A program made the position numbers and the translations under genes. Shown piece after piece: positions 45,128-54,308 of a stretch of DNA of 64,000 nucleotides. This DNA comes from Bradyrhizobium sp. AZCC 2262 (GTDB lineage: Bacteria; Pseudomonadota; Alphaproteobacteria; Rhizobiales; Xanthobacteraceae), in NCBI RefSeq assembly GCF_036924535.1, contig NZ_JAZHRT010000001.1, forward strand, positions 7,688,001-7,752,000, in the 5' to 3' direction. Under the pieces are notes generated by a model. The model was given only the letters and a program-made list of their open reading frames with translations, had not been told where the DNA came from and did no database searches. The number at the start of each line of letters is the position of its first letter. Positions within the stretch are counted from its first letter, which is position 1.

Positions 45128-47206
45128 ATGAAAGCACTGAAACTTGCCGGCGTCGCCATTGCCGCCGTGATCGTCGTCATCGCGCTGCTGCTTGTGATCG
45201 GCGTCCCGTCGGGCTTCCTGACGGCGCAGATCCAGGAGCGCGTCGAGCGCGAGACCGGCTACAAGCTCGCCATCAACGGCGGCGCCAGGATCGGCCTGTG
45301 GCCATCGCTCAACATCACGCTGAACGATGTCACGCTGCAGCATCCCGCGGACCGCGACATCAACCGCCACTTCGCGGCCGCAAGCATCGAGGCGGACGTG
45401 ACGCTCGCCAGCCTGTGGTCGGGGAAGCCGCATATCACCGAACTCGTCCTCATTCGCCCGGTGGCAAATTTGCCGCTGCGGCGCGAGCGCGTGCGGAACG
45501 CCAACCCTCCCTCGAAGCCCGCTACTGACAAGACAGCTGAAGCCTTTTCGATCGAGCACATCAGCGTCACCGGCGGCACCATCGTGCTCTCAAACCTGCG
45601 CGACCGCGTCGAGCGCAGGATCGAGGCCCTCAATGCCGACATCACCATTGATTCCGACCGCAAGGTCATGCTGTCCGGCAGCGCCCGCAGGGACGGCCAT
45701 CCGCTGAAATTCGAGATCAAGGCGACGCCACCCGCAACCTCGATCGAGCGGCAGAATATCCCGACCGAGATCAGGATCGACGCGCCCGACCTGTTGCCCG
45801 CCCCGCTCACAGCCAAGGCCGAAGCCCGGCTCAACGGTTCCGTCGTGATGATCAACAGCGTCACCGGCGCGCTCGGCGACGCCGCGTTCAACGGCTGGGC
45901 CTCGGTCGATCTGTCGAGCAAGCCCTTGGTGAAGCTCGACCTCGATTTCCAGAAGCTTGCGGTCGCGACGACGCGCAGCCCCGGCAGTACCGCAGGCCAG
46001 CCCTGGAGCAGCGCGACGATCGACGTCAACGGCCTGAATTATATCGACCTGCAGGTGCGCATGTCCGCGGCCGAACTCAAGATCGGTGACGCGCGCTTCA
46101 CCCCCGCCGCGATCGACGCCACGCTCACAAGCGGCGTCCTGAAGGCACAGGTTTCGAACGTCGGCGCCTATGAAGGCAACGCCAATGGCGATCTGACCCT
46201 CGACGTCTCCACCGCCAATCCCACCTACGCGATGCGGGCCGACCTCGCCGGCGTACGCGCGCTGCCGCTGTTGCAGGGCCTGGCCGATTTCGACAGGATC
46301 GACGGCAAGATGCAGGCGAAGCTCAGCGTGCGCTCCTCCGGCACCAGCCAGCGCGCGATTTTGTCGAACATGGCCGGCACCGCCTTCGTCGTGTTCCAGG
46401 ACGGCGCCATCAAGGGGCTCAACGTCGCGCAGATGATCCGCTCGCTGACGGCAAGCACCTTGTCGGGTTGGCAGGAGAGTGAGGAGAAGGCGACGGACCT
46501 CTCGCAATTGTCGGCATCGTTCAGGATCGACAAGGGCCAGGCGCAGACCACCGATCTCAATCTGGTGGGCCCGCTGGTCAAGATGACCGGCGCCGGCACC
46601 ATCGATCTCGGCACCAAGCAGATCGGGTTCCGCGTCGAGCCAAAACTCGTGATGACGACCGAAGGCCAGGGCCGCGCCAGCGATCCGGTCGGGCTCGGCA
46701 TCCCCGTGATGATCGCGGGCCCGTGGGGGAGCCCGCGGATCTATCCGGAGATGCAGGGCATCCTCGACAATCCCGAAGCCGCCTATGCCAAGCTGAAGGA
46801 GATGGGCAAGGGCCTGTTTGGCCAGAACGGCGCCGGCCTCGGGGCTGCAATTGGCAACCTGCTCGGCGGACAGCCGGGGGCGGCCGGCGGGCAGCAAGGC
46901 GGTGCCGGCGGACAGGCTGGAACCCAGCCGGGCAGTCCGCTCGGCGGCCAGCTCGGCGAGACCATCGGCAATCTCCTGCAGCAGGGCCTGAGTGGTCTCG
47001 GCCAGGGCCAAGGCCAGGGCGGCGGCCGGCCAAGCGGCCAGCGCAGCATCCCGAGCCGCACCTCGCCCGCCGAGGCGCCGACCCAGGCCGCGCCGACCGA
47101 AGCTACTCCGGCTGAGCCTGCCCCTCCCGCGCCGCCGAGCGATACGACCGCCCAGCAGGACAGCCAGCCAATGAACGAGGTCATGCGGCAGTTGTTCAAC
47201 CGGTGA
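45128..47206 (+). CDS. AsmA family protein
   Basis: A 692-residue envelope protein with an N-terminal membrane anchor (VAIAAVIVVIALLLVIG) and a long periplasmic beta-rich body typical of AsmA: early GYKLAINGGARIGLWPSLNI and the late DUF3971/AsmA-like part (FRIDKGQAQTTDLNLVGPLV, GAGTIDLGTKQIGFRVEPKL). AsmA-like proteins are thought to form bridges for phospholipid transport between membranes. The last 130 residues are Gly/Gln-rich and then Pro/Ala-rich, low in complexity (QQGGAGGQAGTQPGSPLGGQ). It is divergent from the CRP-like gene. Confidence 0.9.
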   Translation: MKALKLAGVAIAAVIVVIALLLVIGVPSGFLTAQIQERVERETGYKLAINGGARIGLWPSLNITLNDVTLQHPADRDINRHFAAASIEADVTLASLWSGKPHITELVLIRPVANLPLRRERVRNANPPSKPATDKTAEAFSIEHISVTGGTIVLSNLRDRVERRIEALNADITIDSDRKVMLSGSARRDGHPLKFEIKATPPATSIERQNIPTEIRIDAPDLLPAPLTAKAEARLNGSVVMINSVTGALGDAAFNGWASVDLSSKPLVKLDLDFQKLAVATTRSPGSTAGQPWSSATIDVNGLNYIDLQVRMSAAELKIGDARFTPAAIDATLTSGVLKAQVSNVGAYEGNANGDLTLDVSTANPTYAMRADLAGVRALPLLQGLADFDRIDGKMQAKLSVRSSGTSQRAILSNMAGTAFVVFQDGAIKGLNVAQMIRSLTASTLSGWQESEEKATDLSQLSASFRIDKGQAQTTDLNLVGPLVKMTGAGTIDLGTKQIGFRVEPKLVMTTEGQGRASDPVGLGIPVMIAGPWGSPRIYPEMQGILDNPEAAYAKLKEMGKGLFGQNGAGLGAAIGNLLGGQPGAAGGQQGGAGGQAGTQPGSPLGGQLGETIGNLLQQGLSGLGQGQGQGGGRPSGQRSIPSRTSPAEAPTQAAPTEATPAEPAPPAPPSDTTAQQDSQPMNEVMRQLFNR

Positions 47207-47319
47207 AGCTCTCTCGATAGGCCGTGACTCCTCACCCTAGCCTTCTTCCACAAGAAGGGGCGCGGAGTGCCGTCGCCGCGGCTTTTTGACCCTAATTTGG
47301 GCAATAGAACCTCCTAACC

Positions 47320-49911
47320 ATGTCGGCGGGCTCACAGCCCCTCCCCCCAATTCATGCTAGACAGGCCCTCACGCCGGGGCTGCCGAGACAGGCCGGCGCC
47401 AGTGACAAACCGATGCGCGCGCCCAAGCCGTGGGCCGGCACGAGGGCCCGGATGAACGAGGTGAAGGACAGAGTCTGGTTACTGCGCGAAGGCCTGTTCG
47501 CCAAATACGTCGTAGCCCTGGTCGGCCTCGTCGTGTTCGTGCTGGCCATCAACGGCGCGATGGAAGTCTGGATCAGCTACCGCGGCATCAAGAGCTCGCT
47601 GAACGACGGCATGAGCGAGAAGGCGGAAGCGACCGCCAAGCGGATCCAGCAATCCCTGTCCGACCTCGAGCGGCAGATTTCCTGGGTGACGCGCGCCAGC
47701 GCCACCAAGATCACCGAAGCTGCAACGCTGGAGCAGCACCGCGAAGACTATGCGCAGCTGCTGCGGCAGGTGCCGCAGGTCACCCAGCTCTCGTTCCTCA
47801 ACGGCCAGGGCCGTGAGCAACTCCGCCACACGCGCCAGACCGTCACGCTCGGCAGCGACGCCGATTTTTCCCGCAGATTCACTGAAGCCATCTCCCGCGG
47901 CACCAGTTTTGCGCCGGCCTACTTCCGCGGTGAACGGCCGTTGATGTCGATCGCGCTGTCGCATGCCGATGGCAGCACCACCGTCGCCGAGATCGACCTT
48001 GATTTCCTGTCGGAGTTTTTGATCGATGCCCAGGTCGGCAAGGTGGCATTTGCCTATATCACCGATTCCAAGGGTGACGTGCTGGCCGCCTCCTCGAACG
48101 GGCCTGAAGTTGGCAAGAATCTGTCGGCGCTGCCGCAGGTCTCAGCCGTCAGCAAGCCCGGCGGCGTGGCGCCGGCGTCGGGCAAGGATGCCAGGGGCAA
48201 CGCCGTGCTGACAACGTCGAGCCTGGTGCCGAAGCTCGGCTGGCACGTGTTCTTCGAACAGGAGACCGCGCAGGCGCTGACGCCGATCCGCGATCAACTG
48301 ATACGGATTGCGCTTTTGATCGGACTAGGCCTCGTGGTCGCGATCATCGCCGGCATCATCATGGCGCGCCGCATGCTGGTGCCGATCACGGCACTGCAGG
48401 CCGGCGCCAGGCGTCTCGGCGCCGGCGATTTCGGTCATCGCATCGAGGTGAAGACGTCCGACGAGCTGGAGGAGCTCGCCAACCAGTTCAACGGCATGGC
48501 CGGGCAATTGGCCGAGACCTATTCGAACCTCGAATCCAAGGTGAAGGAGCGGACGCGCGATCTGGCGCAGTCGATCAACGAGCTCAAGGTGCTCGAAGAG
48601 GTCGGTCGCGCCGTCGCCTCCTCGCTCGACCTCAACGCCGTGCTGCCCACGGTCGCCGCCCGCGCGCTGGAGATCACCCATGCCGACGCCGTGCTGATTT
48701 ACGGTTATGACGCCGGCAACCACCAGTTCAGCCTCACCGAATCGATCGGCATCGACAAGGACGCCGAAGGCCGCCACCGCGCCATCGACGCCGACCACTC
48801 GCCGCTCGGCGAGGCCGCCACCAGTGGCGAACCGATCTCGATCCCCCAGCTCGGCGCGGTGCCCGAACATCCCTTGCGCGACGTCGCGATCGAGGCCGGC
48901 TTCCACTCGGTGCTGGTGGTGCCGCTGGTCGACCAGACCGGCATTTTGGGATCGCTGGTGGTGCTGCGGCGGAACGAGGGCGAATTCTCCGCCAACCTGA
49001 TCGGGCTGATGAAGACCTTTGCGCACCAGGCGGTGCTGGCGATGCGCAATGCGCGGCTGTTCACCGAAGTGGACCACAAGAGCCGCGAACTCTTGGCCGC
49101 CAACGACATCGTGCGCGAGCAGGCCGACAAGCTGCAGGAGCAGACCGACCAGCTCAAGGACTGGAACCGCTCGCTGGAGGAGCGCGTGGAGACTCAACTT
49201 GGCGAGATCGAGCGCATCCGGCGGCTGGAACGTTTCCTCGCGCCGCAGGTGGCGCAACTGATCGCCTCCTCCGACGGCCATGAGGGCCTGCTCGACAGCC
49301 ACCGCCGCGAGGTCACGGTGGTGTTCTGCGATCTGCGCGGCTTTACGGCGTTCACCGAGACCACCGAGCCGGAAGAGGCGATGAACGTGCTGCGCGAATA
49401 TCACGCAGCGCTCGGCGAATTGATCTTCAAGTATGAAGGCACGCTCGACCGCTATGCCGGCGACGGCGTGATGATCCTGTTCAACGCGCCGATCCAGTTC
49501 GACGACCATACCGCGCGCGCCGTTCGCATGGCGGTCGAGATGCGCGACACCATCGGCGGGCTGACCGACAAGTGGCGCAACCGCGGCCACAATCTCGGCT
49601 TCGGCATCGGCATCGCGCTCGGCTACGCCACGCTCGGCCAGATCGGCTTCGAGCAGCGGCTGGAATACGCCGCGATCGGCAGCGTCACCAATCTGGCATC
49701 GCGGCTGTGCGACGAAGCCAAGGCCAACCAGATCGTGGTGTCCAGGCGCGTCTACGGCATGGTCGAGCCATGGGTCGAGGGAAGGCCGATCGACGATTTG
49801 AATCTGAAGGGGTTCAATCATCCGATCTTGGCGGCGGAGATCATGAGCTGGCGTGAAGCGGTCGACAACGTGGTGGATGCGGCCGCGGCGCGGCGGAAGA
49901 AGATGCAGTAG
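47320..49911 (+). CDS. Membrane class III adenylate/guanylate cyclase with HAMP and GAF domains
   Basis: A sensor cyclase of about 863 residues. The N-terminal membrane helix (YVVALVGLVVFVLAINGA) is followed by a periplasmic sensor domain (about residues 75-320), a second membrane helix (IALLIGLGLVVAIIAGIIM), a HAMP domain, a GAF domain (residues 420-580), a coiled coil and a class III cyclase. Metal-binding Asp residues are in FCDLRGF and RYAGDGVM, and the base/transition-state region is EYAAIGSVTNLASRL. It probably makes cAMP, which would feed the CRP-like regulator nearby. ATG 47320 lacks a clear ribosome site; ATG 47413 or 47452 are possible alternatives. Confidence 0.92.
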   Translation: MSAGSQPLPPIHARQALTPGLPRQAGASDKPMRAPKPWAGTRARMNEVKDRVWLLREGLFAKYVVALVGLVVFVLAINGAMEVWISYRGIKSSLNDGMSEKAEATAKRIQQSLSDLERQISWVTRASATKITEAATLEQHREDYAQLLRQVPQVTQLSFLNGQGREQLRHTRQTVTLGSDADFSRRFTEAISRGTSFAPAYFRGERPLMSIALSHADGSTTVAEIDLDFLSEFLIDAQVGKVAFAYITDSKGDVLAASSNGPEVGKNLSALPQVSAVSKPGGVAPASGKDARGNAVLTTSSLVPKLGWHVFFEQETAQALTPIRDQLIRIALLIGLGLVVAIIAGIIMARRMLVPITALQAGARRLGAGDFGHRIEVKTSDELEELANQFNGMAGQLAETYSNLESKVKERTRDLAQSINELKVLEEVGRAVASSLDLNAVLPTVAARALEITHADAVLIYGYDAGNHQFSLTESIGIDKDAEGRHRAIDADHSPLGEAATSGEPISIPQLGAVPEHPLRDVAIEAGFHSVLVVPLVDQTGILGSLVVLRRNEGEFSANLIGLMKTFAHQAVLAMRNARLFTEVDHKSRELLAANDIVREQADKLQEQTDQLKDWNRSLEERVETQLGEIERIRRLERFLAPQVAQLIASSDGHEGLLDSHRREVTVVFCDLRGFTAFTETTEPEEAMNVLREYHAALGELIFKYEGTLDRYAGDGVMILFNAPIQFDDHTARAVRMAVEMRDTIGGLTDKWRNRGHNLGFGIGIALGYATLGQIGFEQRLEYAAIGSVTNLASRLCDEAKANQIVVSRRVYGMVEPWVEGRPIDDLNLKGFNHPILAAEIMSWREAVDNVVDAAAARRKKMQ

Positions 49912-49914
49912 TTT

Positions 49915-50035
49915 CCGTCGTCCCTGCGAACGCAGGGACCCATACCGCGTGATCTCTCGATAGGGCAGAGCAGCAGACGCCTTTCGCAAAACACCCGCCG
50001 GTGGCTATGGGTCCCTGCGTTCGCAGGGACGACGG
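49915..50035. repeat. Palindromic repeat, family A
   Basis: CCGTCGTCCCTGCGAACGCAG...CCCATACC and GGTGGCTATGGGTCCCTGCG...GACGACGG in inverted order, about 120 bases. It also contains GCGTGATCTCTCGATAGG, shared with the other copies. Confidence 0.9.
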
Positions 50036-50631
50036 GAGGGTGTTACCCGCACGCTCGCTTCAAATTTCAAACAGCAGCAAACCTCCCGCGACGCCACGCG
50101 CCCGAGGATTTTCTTCAGTCACCGCCCCATGAAAATTCAGAGGGCGCAGGGAAGACCGGGTGCGCGCTGCACCCGCGGTCTCGCGTGCGATTGCACAAAG
50201 AGGAAATGCACACGAGCATACAGGTTCAGCGGAAACACTCCGGCCTTCCCTGCGCAATGGCTTTACGGCTTATAACGTGATCTCCCCGGAGAACGGCTTT
50301 TTTGCCTCCGTCGCCCGCGAGAAGCTTGCCTCCCGCGAACTTGACGCCAGCACCGCGAACGTCAGAACCACACGCCTTCACCGTACGCTTCAGCGCCGCT
50401 CGCCGGCGCCACTCTTGCGCCCCGACACTGCCTGCGTCCACCGCGTCCCGCCCCAACGTCCGTGACGATGGCGATACGCCCCTCTTGGTGGGACGGGATG
50501 CGCGGAGTTGTACGGGTGATTTGGGTCAATCACGAAGCGAATTATTTTTACACGGGCGGATTGACAGAGTTTTGGGTGATTTGCCCGTCGGGCAAAACTG
50601 CCAAGTGCCTGCGTTGCCCGAGGGCGGCAGA
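50036..50631. other. Long gene-free region, possibly a dispersed sequence
   Basis: Nearly 600 bases without a credible gene. The frames are short and overlap on both strands. One translates to YNVISPENGFFASVAREKL, a string I associate from memory with a sequence repeated across Bradyrhizobium genomes and often mis-called as a gene. It also contains a GTGATT-N6-AATCAC dyad around 50518-50535. A genome-wide copy count would settle whether it is a repeat. Confidence 0.4.
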
Positions 50632-51036
50632 CTATGGTGCACTGTCGAGAAACGGATTGACGATCGCGAGGCCGCCGATGCTGCGGCCATGTTGCATGTC
50701 TTCGCTGAACAGCGTGTCGCAACTGCCCTCGATCGCGGCGGCGACGATCAGGGCGTCGTAGAACGGCAGGCCGTGCTCGCGGGCGAGGGACACGGCGCCG
50801 GTGTGCGTGTTCAGCGTGACCGGCAAGACGTCATCGAGCGACGCGCGGAACAGCCCGAGCGCCAGTTCGACCTGCGGCCAGTCATGACGAAGCTTGCGGC
50901 GGGCGACGTGGACGAACTCGTTCAGCACCTGAACGCTGACGACGCCGCCGCGGCTCAGGCAATCCACCGCCCGTTGTTTTCTGGCGTCCGAGGTCGCGGT
51001 GTAGACGAGGATGTTGGTGTCGAAGAACGCCTTCAC
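50632..51036 (-). CDS. PIN-domain toxin (VapC-like)
   Basis: A 134-residue PIN-domain ribonuclease toxin. The metal-binding acidic residues are D6 in FFDTNILVY, Glu in VLNEFVHV, Asp in FYDALIVAAA and Asp in LFSEDMQHG. VapC toxins cut tRNA or rRNA when the antitoxin is lost. The ATG overlaps the antitoxin stop by four bases. The C-terminal AIVNPF is usual for the family. An operator-like repeat lies upstream of the pair. Confidence 0.93.
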   Translation of the reverse strand: MKAFFDTNILVYTATSDARKQRAVDCLSRGGVVSVQVLNEFVHVARRKLRHDWPQVELALGLFRASLDDVLPVTLNTHTGAVSLAREHGLPFYDALIVAAAIEGSCDTLFSEDMQHGRSIGGLAIVNPFLDSAP

Positions 51037-51263
51037 CGCTCGTTCGCCTCGTCCCGATCGAACTTGTAATCGGAAGGAAGCGTCCAGTTGAGGGAAGCCA
51101 GGCGCTCGAGCGCCGCCTTGCGGCGGTCTTCCTTCTGGACGATCAGCGTTCGCTCGGCCACGTCGACGATGTCGAGTTCGTCGCCGACACGCAGACCCAT
51201 CTTTTCGACCAGGGCTTTGGGCAGCCGCACAGCCAGGCTGTCACCCCATTTTGAAACCTGCAT
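51033..51263 (-). CDS. AbrB/MazE-like antitoxin (VapB-like)
   Basis: A 76-residue antitoxin. The N-terminal swapped-hairpin AbrB fold reads VSKWGDSLAVRLPKALVEKM and GDELDIVDVAERTLIVQ, the DNA-binding part. The C-terminal LNWTLPSDYKFDRDEAN is the flexible segment that would occupy the toxin. It is encoded ahead of the PIN gene, overlapping by 4 bases. Two GATATCAT repeats lie 20-47 bases upstream and are the likely autorepression site. Confidence 0.92.
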   Translation of the reverse strand: MQVSKWGDSLAVRLPKALVEKMGLRVGDELDIVDVAERTLIVQKEDRRKAALERLASLNWTLPSDYKFDRDEANER

Positions 51264-51284
51264 GGCATCCTCCAGCGAACCAGG

Positions 51285-51310
51285 AATGATATCATTGTTA
51301 CGATATCATT
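51285..51310. promoter_or_regulatory. Operator-like palindromes upstream of the VapBC-type pair
   Basis: AATGATATCATT (51285-51296) is a perfect 12-bp palindrome. A second GATATCATT follows at 51302-51310. AT-rich and just upstream of the antitoxin gene, as expected for toxin-antitoxin autoregulation. Confidence 0.65.
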
Positions 51311-51423
51311 TCAAGGATGGATGCCGCTGGATTTTCGGGTACCGGCGCGCCCTCACCCAAGAGGTGGATCGTCTCCGGGTAATTTCGGCCGACTGACAAT
51401 AAGCCGCGTCTCCGTACCCACCC

Positions 51424-51690
51424 TCAGTGCCACCCCGGCTGCTGCATTCGCGCGCGCGTCTGGGCCAATTCTTCGAGCCTGCTCTCGATCTGCGAGCGGT
51501 ACATCGCCATATCCTGGAGCTGGCGATCGTCGAGCCTGTGCAGGGCTGCGCGCGCGGCGTGACGCTCGTGGCGGGCGATCACCGCCGCGAAGAAGCGGTT
51601 GACGAGACGGCGCAAGCGCGCCAGCAAAACTGCGGTTCGCCAGGCAAATGGCCTGGTGGCGGAGGTCGGAATGGTGGTCAGCATCGTCAT
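51424..51690 (-). CDS. DUF1127 family small protein
   Basis: An 88-residue basic protein. The C-terminal DUF1127 (YjiS-like) domain contains RHAARAALHRLDDRQLQDMAM. Several rhizobial DUF1127 proteins bind RNA or act in phosphate and C1/N metabolism, but many have no known role. The N-terminal 20 residues are hydrophobic/Thr-rich without a clear signal. ATG 51690 is chosen; ATG 51705 would add five residues. It stands alone. Confidence 0.85.
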   Translation of the reverse strand: MTMLTTIPTSATRPFAWRTAVLLARLRRLVNRFFAAVIARHERHAARAALHRLDDRQLQDMAMYRSQIESRLEELAQTRARMQQPGWH

Positions 51691-51902
51691 GGCTATTTCT
51701 TTCAAACGGTAGCCGGAACCCGGGAAGATTGCCGGACCCCTTTCTATCGAAGGCCTGCTGCCAGCATGGTGTCAGCAGGCTTCGGCGCATGCGCTTAAAG
51801 GCGATTAGCACCGGACACGGCGGCGTGAAGATCTGAATGAGGAAGCGGCACGCCGCACCCCCGGCAGGGCCGGCCCGCCGGCGATGCAAGGCCGGAAGCT
51901 CG

Positions 51903-52130
51903 TCAGGCCACCTTTCGTCCGGCCGCGAGATCCTTGACGGCTTCGGTGGTCAGCGACTGACCGCCGATGCCCCAATCGCCGCTCGCGACTTCGGAAATCT
52001 TGACCCAGGTGACGCCGCGCATGGCCTCGCCTTCGATCGACACCATGGCGTCCGTGAGCTTGCTGATCATCTGACGCTTCTGCTCAGCATTGAACACGTT
52101 CTCGATGACGTGAACCTCTATCAATGGCAT
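51903..52130 (-). CDS. 4-oxalocrotonate tautomerase family protein
   Basis: A 75-residue protein of the tautomerase superfamily. After removal of Met, Pro1 (PLIEVHVIENVF) is the expected catalytic base. The helix NAEQKRQMISKLTDAMVSIE and the strand GVTWVKISEV are typical. ATG 52130 has AAGGAGAG upstream; the frame is open further to 52196, but that start would bury the catalytic proline. The substrate is not known. There are no obvious partner genes. Confidence 0.9.
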   Translation of the reverse strand: MPLIEVHVIENVFNAEQKRQMISKLTDAMVSIEGEAMRGVTWVKISEVASGDWGIGGQSLTTEAVKDLAAGRKVA

Positions 52131-52478
52131 GTAGCTCTCCTTGAGGGTTGCATCGCGGAAGCGAGGCAGCATCAACATGCCCGTTGCGGCCGGCAAAGAC
52201 TTTCAGACAGCTATGATTTGCCGTCCAGTTCAGCTTGAGATATCGCCGCGCAGCTATTGCAGATCCTAAAGCCTGATGAAGCAAGCTTGAATCAATGTGA
52301 TCCGTCACCCTGAAGTGGCCGTGCGCAGCGGCCCTCGAAGGGCGACCGCCACGGGCCGCTCATCCTTTGAGGCTCGCTCCGCTCGCACCTTCGGAATAAG
52401 CGCAAGTGCGCTTATTCCTGAGATGACGGAGATGGTGCGAGCGCATGCATCGACCTAAAATCATCATGCTCTAGTCAA
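52131..52478. other. Intergenic region with a family B repeat
   Basis: About 350 bases: the promoter side of the tautomerase gene, then the repeat at 52297-52428. No gene seen. Confidence 0.5.
52297..52428. repeat. Palindromic repeat, family B
   Basis: GTGATCCGTCACCCTGAAGTGG...CCCTCGAAGGGCG...CATCCTTTGAGGCTCGC with an extra short palindrome GGAATAAGCGCAAGTGCGCTTATTCC at the right side (52391-52416). Related to 20327 and 27399. Confidence 0.75.
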
Positions 52479-54053
52479 TTATCGCAAGCCCGCCCGCCGA
52501 AACCCTTCCAGATAATGCGCCTTGTCCGCCTCGTGCTCGAACGGCAGTCCGCTGGCCAGCCAGGCGAGCGAGATGTTGGGCTGGGTGCGGCGGAGGCCCT
52601 CGAGTGCCGCTTTGGCTGAGTCAGTGGCGCCGGCCATGCCGAGGGCGGCCGTCAGCACGCGGTGAGCGCCGACAAAGTCGGTGCGGTGCCGCAACGCTTC
52701 ACGCGACAGGCGGATCGCTTCCGCGTAATTCTTGCCGACATACTGGCAATAGGCGGCGACGCCGCAATAGATCGCGGCAAAGGGATCGCGGGGTGAGAAT
52801 TTCAGCGCCTCGCGCGCGGCGCGATCGCCCTCCTCCCATTGGCCGCGATAGGACAGCGCAACACCGTAAATGCCGCGCGCGGGCGAAAAATTGGGATTGA
52901 GCCGCAGCGCCAGCTCGAATTCGGCGATGCAATCATCGAAGCGCCGGTGGAACAGATAGACGCTGGCCAGCGCATAATGCGCCCACGCATCCTCACTGTC
53001 GGCACGGATCGCCGCCAGCGCCGCGCGTTCCGCGACCGAGACGGCTTTGGGCATGTCCTGCCAGCCCATATGGGCGCTGAACGTATGGCAGGCCGCCAGC
53101 AGGGAAAGCGCCTGGCCGTAACCGGGGTCGACGCTGATCGCCTTTTCCAACAGCGCCTGCGCAACCAGATTGTCCTGCCGCGTCACGCGCCAGTAATGCG
53201 ACAGCGCGCGCATCACCAGATCCCACGCATCCATGTTGTCGGGCGTCTTGCGCCGGGCCCGGAAATCCTCGGCGGCGTAGAGCTGCGGCTCGATCGCCGC
53301 GACGACGGCCTGGGTGATTTCGTCCTGCACGGCGAACACGTCAGCGAGATCGCGGTCGTAGCGCTCCGCCCAGAGGTGACTGCCGGTGGCAACATCGACG
53401 AGCTGGGCGGTGATGCGCACGTGATCGCCGTCCTTGCGCACGCTGCCTTCCACGATGTAGCCGACGCCGAGCTCCTCGCCGATCTGCTGGTGGTGGACGG
53501 ATTTCTGCTTGTAGATGAACGAGGAATTGCGCGCGATCACGTAGAACCAGCGCAGCTTCGACAGCGCGGTGATGATGTCCTCGCTGATGCCTTCGGAAAA
53601 ATATTCCTGCTCCGGCTCGCCGGAGAGATTGGCAAAGGGCAACACCGCAATCGCGGTGCGATCAAGCGCCGGGAGTGGCGGATGCAACAGCTCGCCCGTG
53701 GGATCGAGCGGCGTAGCCGCGTACGCCTCGCCACCATTCGCGGCCTTCGGCTGCACGTCGCCGACGAAGCGAAAGCCCTTTCGCGCCAGGGTGCGGATCA
53801 TGATCTGATCCTTGCCGCTGTCGCCGACCGCCTTGCGCGCGGCGTTGATCCGGCTCGTCAACGTGGATTCGGAGACGATGCGGCCGTCCCACACCGTCTC
53901 GATCAGATCGTCCTTGGTGACGACGTGGTCGCGGTTTTCGATCAGGTGAACCAGCAGATCGAACACCTGCGGCTCGACCGCCACACTCTCGCCGCCGCGG
54001 GTCAGCTCGCGAAGGTCGACATCCAGCACATGGTTTGAAAAATGAAATTGCAC
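52479..54053 (-). CDS. Winged-helix regulator with TolB-like and TPR domains
   Basis: A 524-residue protein. An OmpR/PhoB-type winged helix comes first (VAVEPQVFDLLVHLIENRDH, STLTSRINAARKAVGDSG, RTLARKGFRFVG). A TolB-like amino-terminal domain follows (IAVLPFANLSGEPEQEYFSE to GSHLWAERYDRDLADVFAVQ), then TPR-like helices to the C-terminus (residues 260-520). This layout is widespread in Bradyrhizobium as putative CadC/HilA-type regulators or adenylate-cyclase-like proteins without the cyclase; the signal is unknown. It is divergent from the methyltransferase gene with a CRP-type site between. Confidence 0.9.
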   Translation of the reverse strand: MQFHFSNHVLDVDLRELTRGGESVAVEPQVFDLLVHLIENRDHVVTKDDLIETVWDGRIVSESTLTSRINAARKAVGDSGKDQIMIRTLARKGFRFVGDVQPKAANGGEAYAATPLDPTGELLHPPLPALDRTAIAVLPFANLSGEPEQEYFSEGISEDIITALSKLRWFYVIARNSSFIYKQKSVHHQQIGEELGVGYIVEGSVRKDGDHVRITAQLVDVATGSHLWAERYDRDLADVFAVQDEITQAVVAAIEPQLYAAEDFRARRKTPDNMDAWDLVMRALSHYWRVTRQDNLVAQALLEKAISVDPGYGQALSLLAACHTFSAHMGWQDMPKAVSVAERAALAAIRADSEDAWAHYALASVYLFHRRFDDCIAEFELALRLNPNFSPARGIYGVALSYRGQWEEGDRAAREALKFSPRDPFAAIYCGVAAYCQYVGKNYAEAIRLSREALRHRTDFVGAHRVLTAALGMAGATDSAKAALEGLRRTQPNISLAWLASGLPFEHEADKAHYLEGFRRAGLR

Positions 54054-54154
54054 GGATTCATCCCGGTTTAATTATCAGAGATCACCTGGTCCCGGCACGC
54101 GATTTCCGGCCACTTCGTCCGGCGGGAGATTGACCGGATTCTCCGGCGAGATCG

Positions 54155-54170
54155 TGTGCGAAATCTCACA
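54155..54170. promoter_or_regulatory. CRP-type site between the wHTH-TPR and methyltransferase genes
   Basis: TGTGC GAAATC TCACA differs from TGTGA-N6-TCACA by one base. It lies 102 bases before the winged-helix gene (minus) and 139 bases before the methyltransferase gene (plus). Confidence 0.5.
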
Positions 54171-54308
54171 GACGCCGGCCTCTCACTGAAAAATCAAAGT
54201 TCCCTCAAGGCAAAATCAGGCTCCCCCCAGAGTCTTTAGGTCCGAGCAGAGCCATGTTTGGTTCATCGCAGCCCCATTCCGTGGCTGCATGACACGGGAG
54301 GAGACCCG

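Noticed and set aside
50160..50465. 101-codon frame in the gene-free region
   Set aside because: No ribosome site, overlapped by equal frames on the other strand, and the sequence looks like non-coding repeated DNA.
52297..52312. TGTGATCCGTCACC as another CRP site
   Set aside because: It is part of the family B repeat and also occurs in its other copies, and the spacing does not fit.
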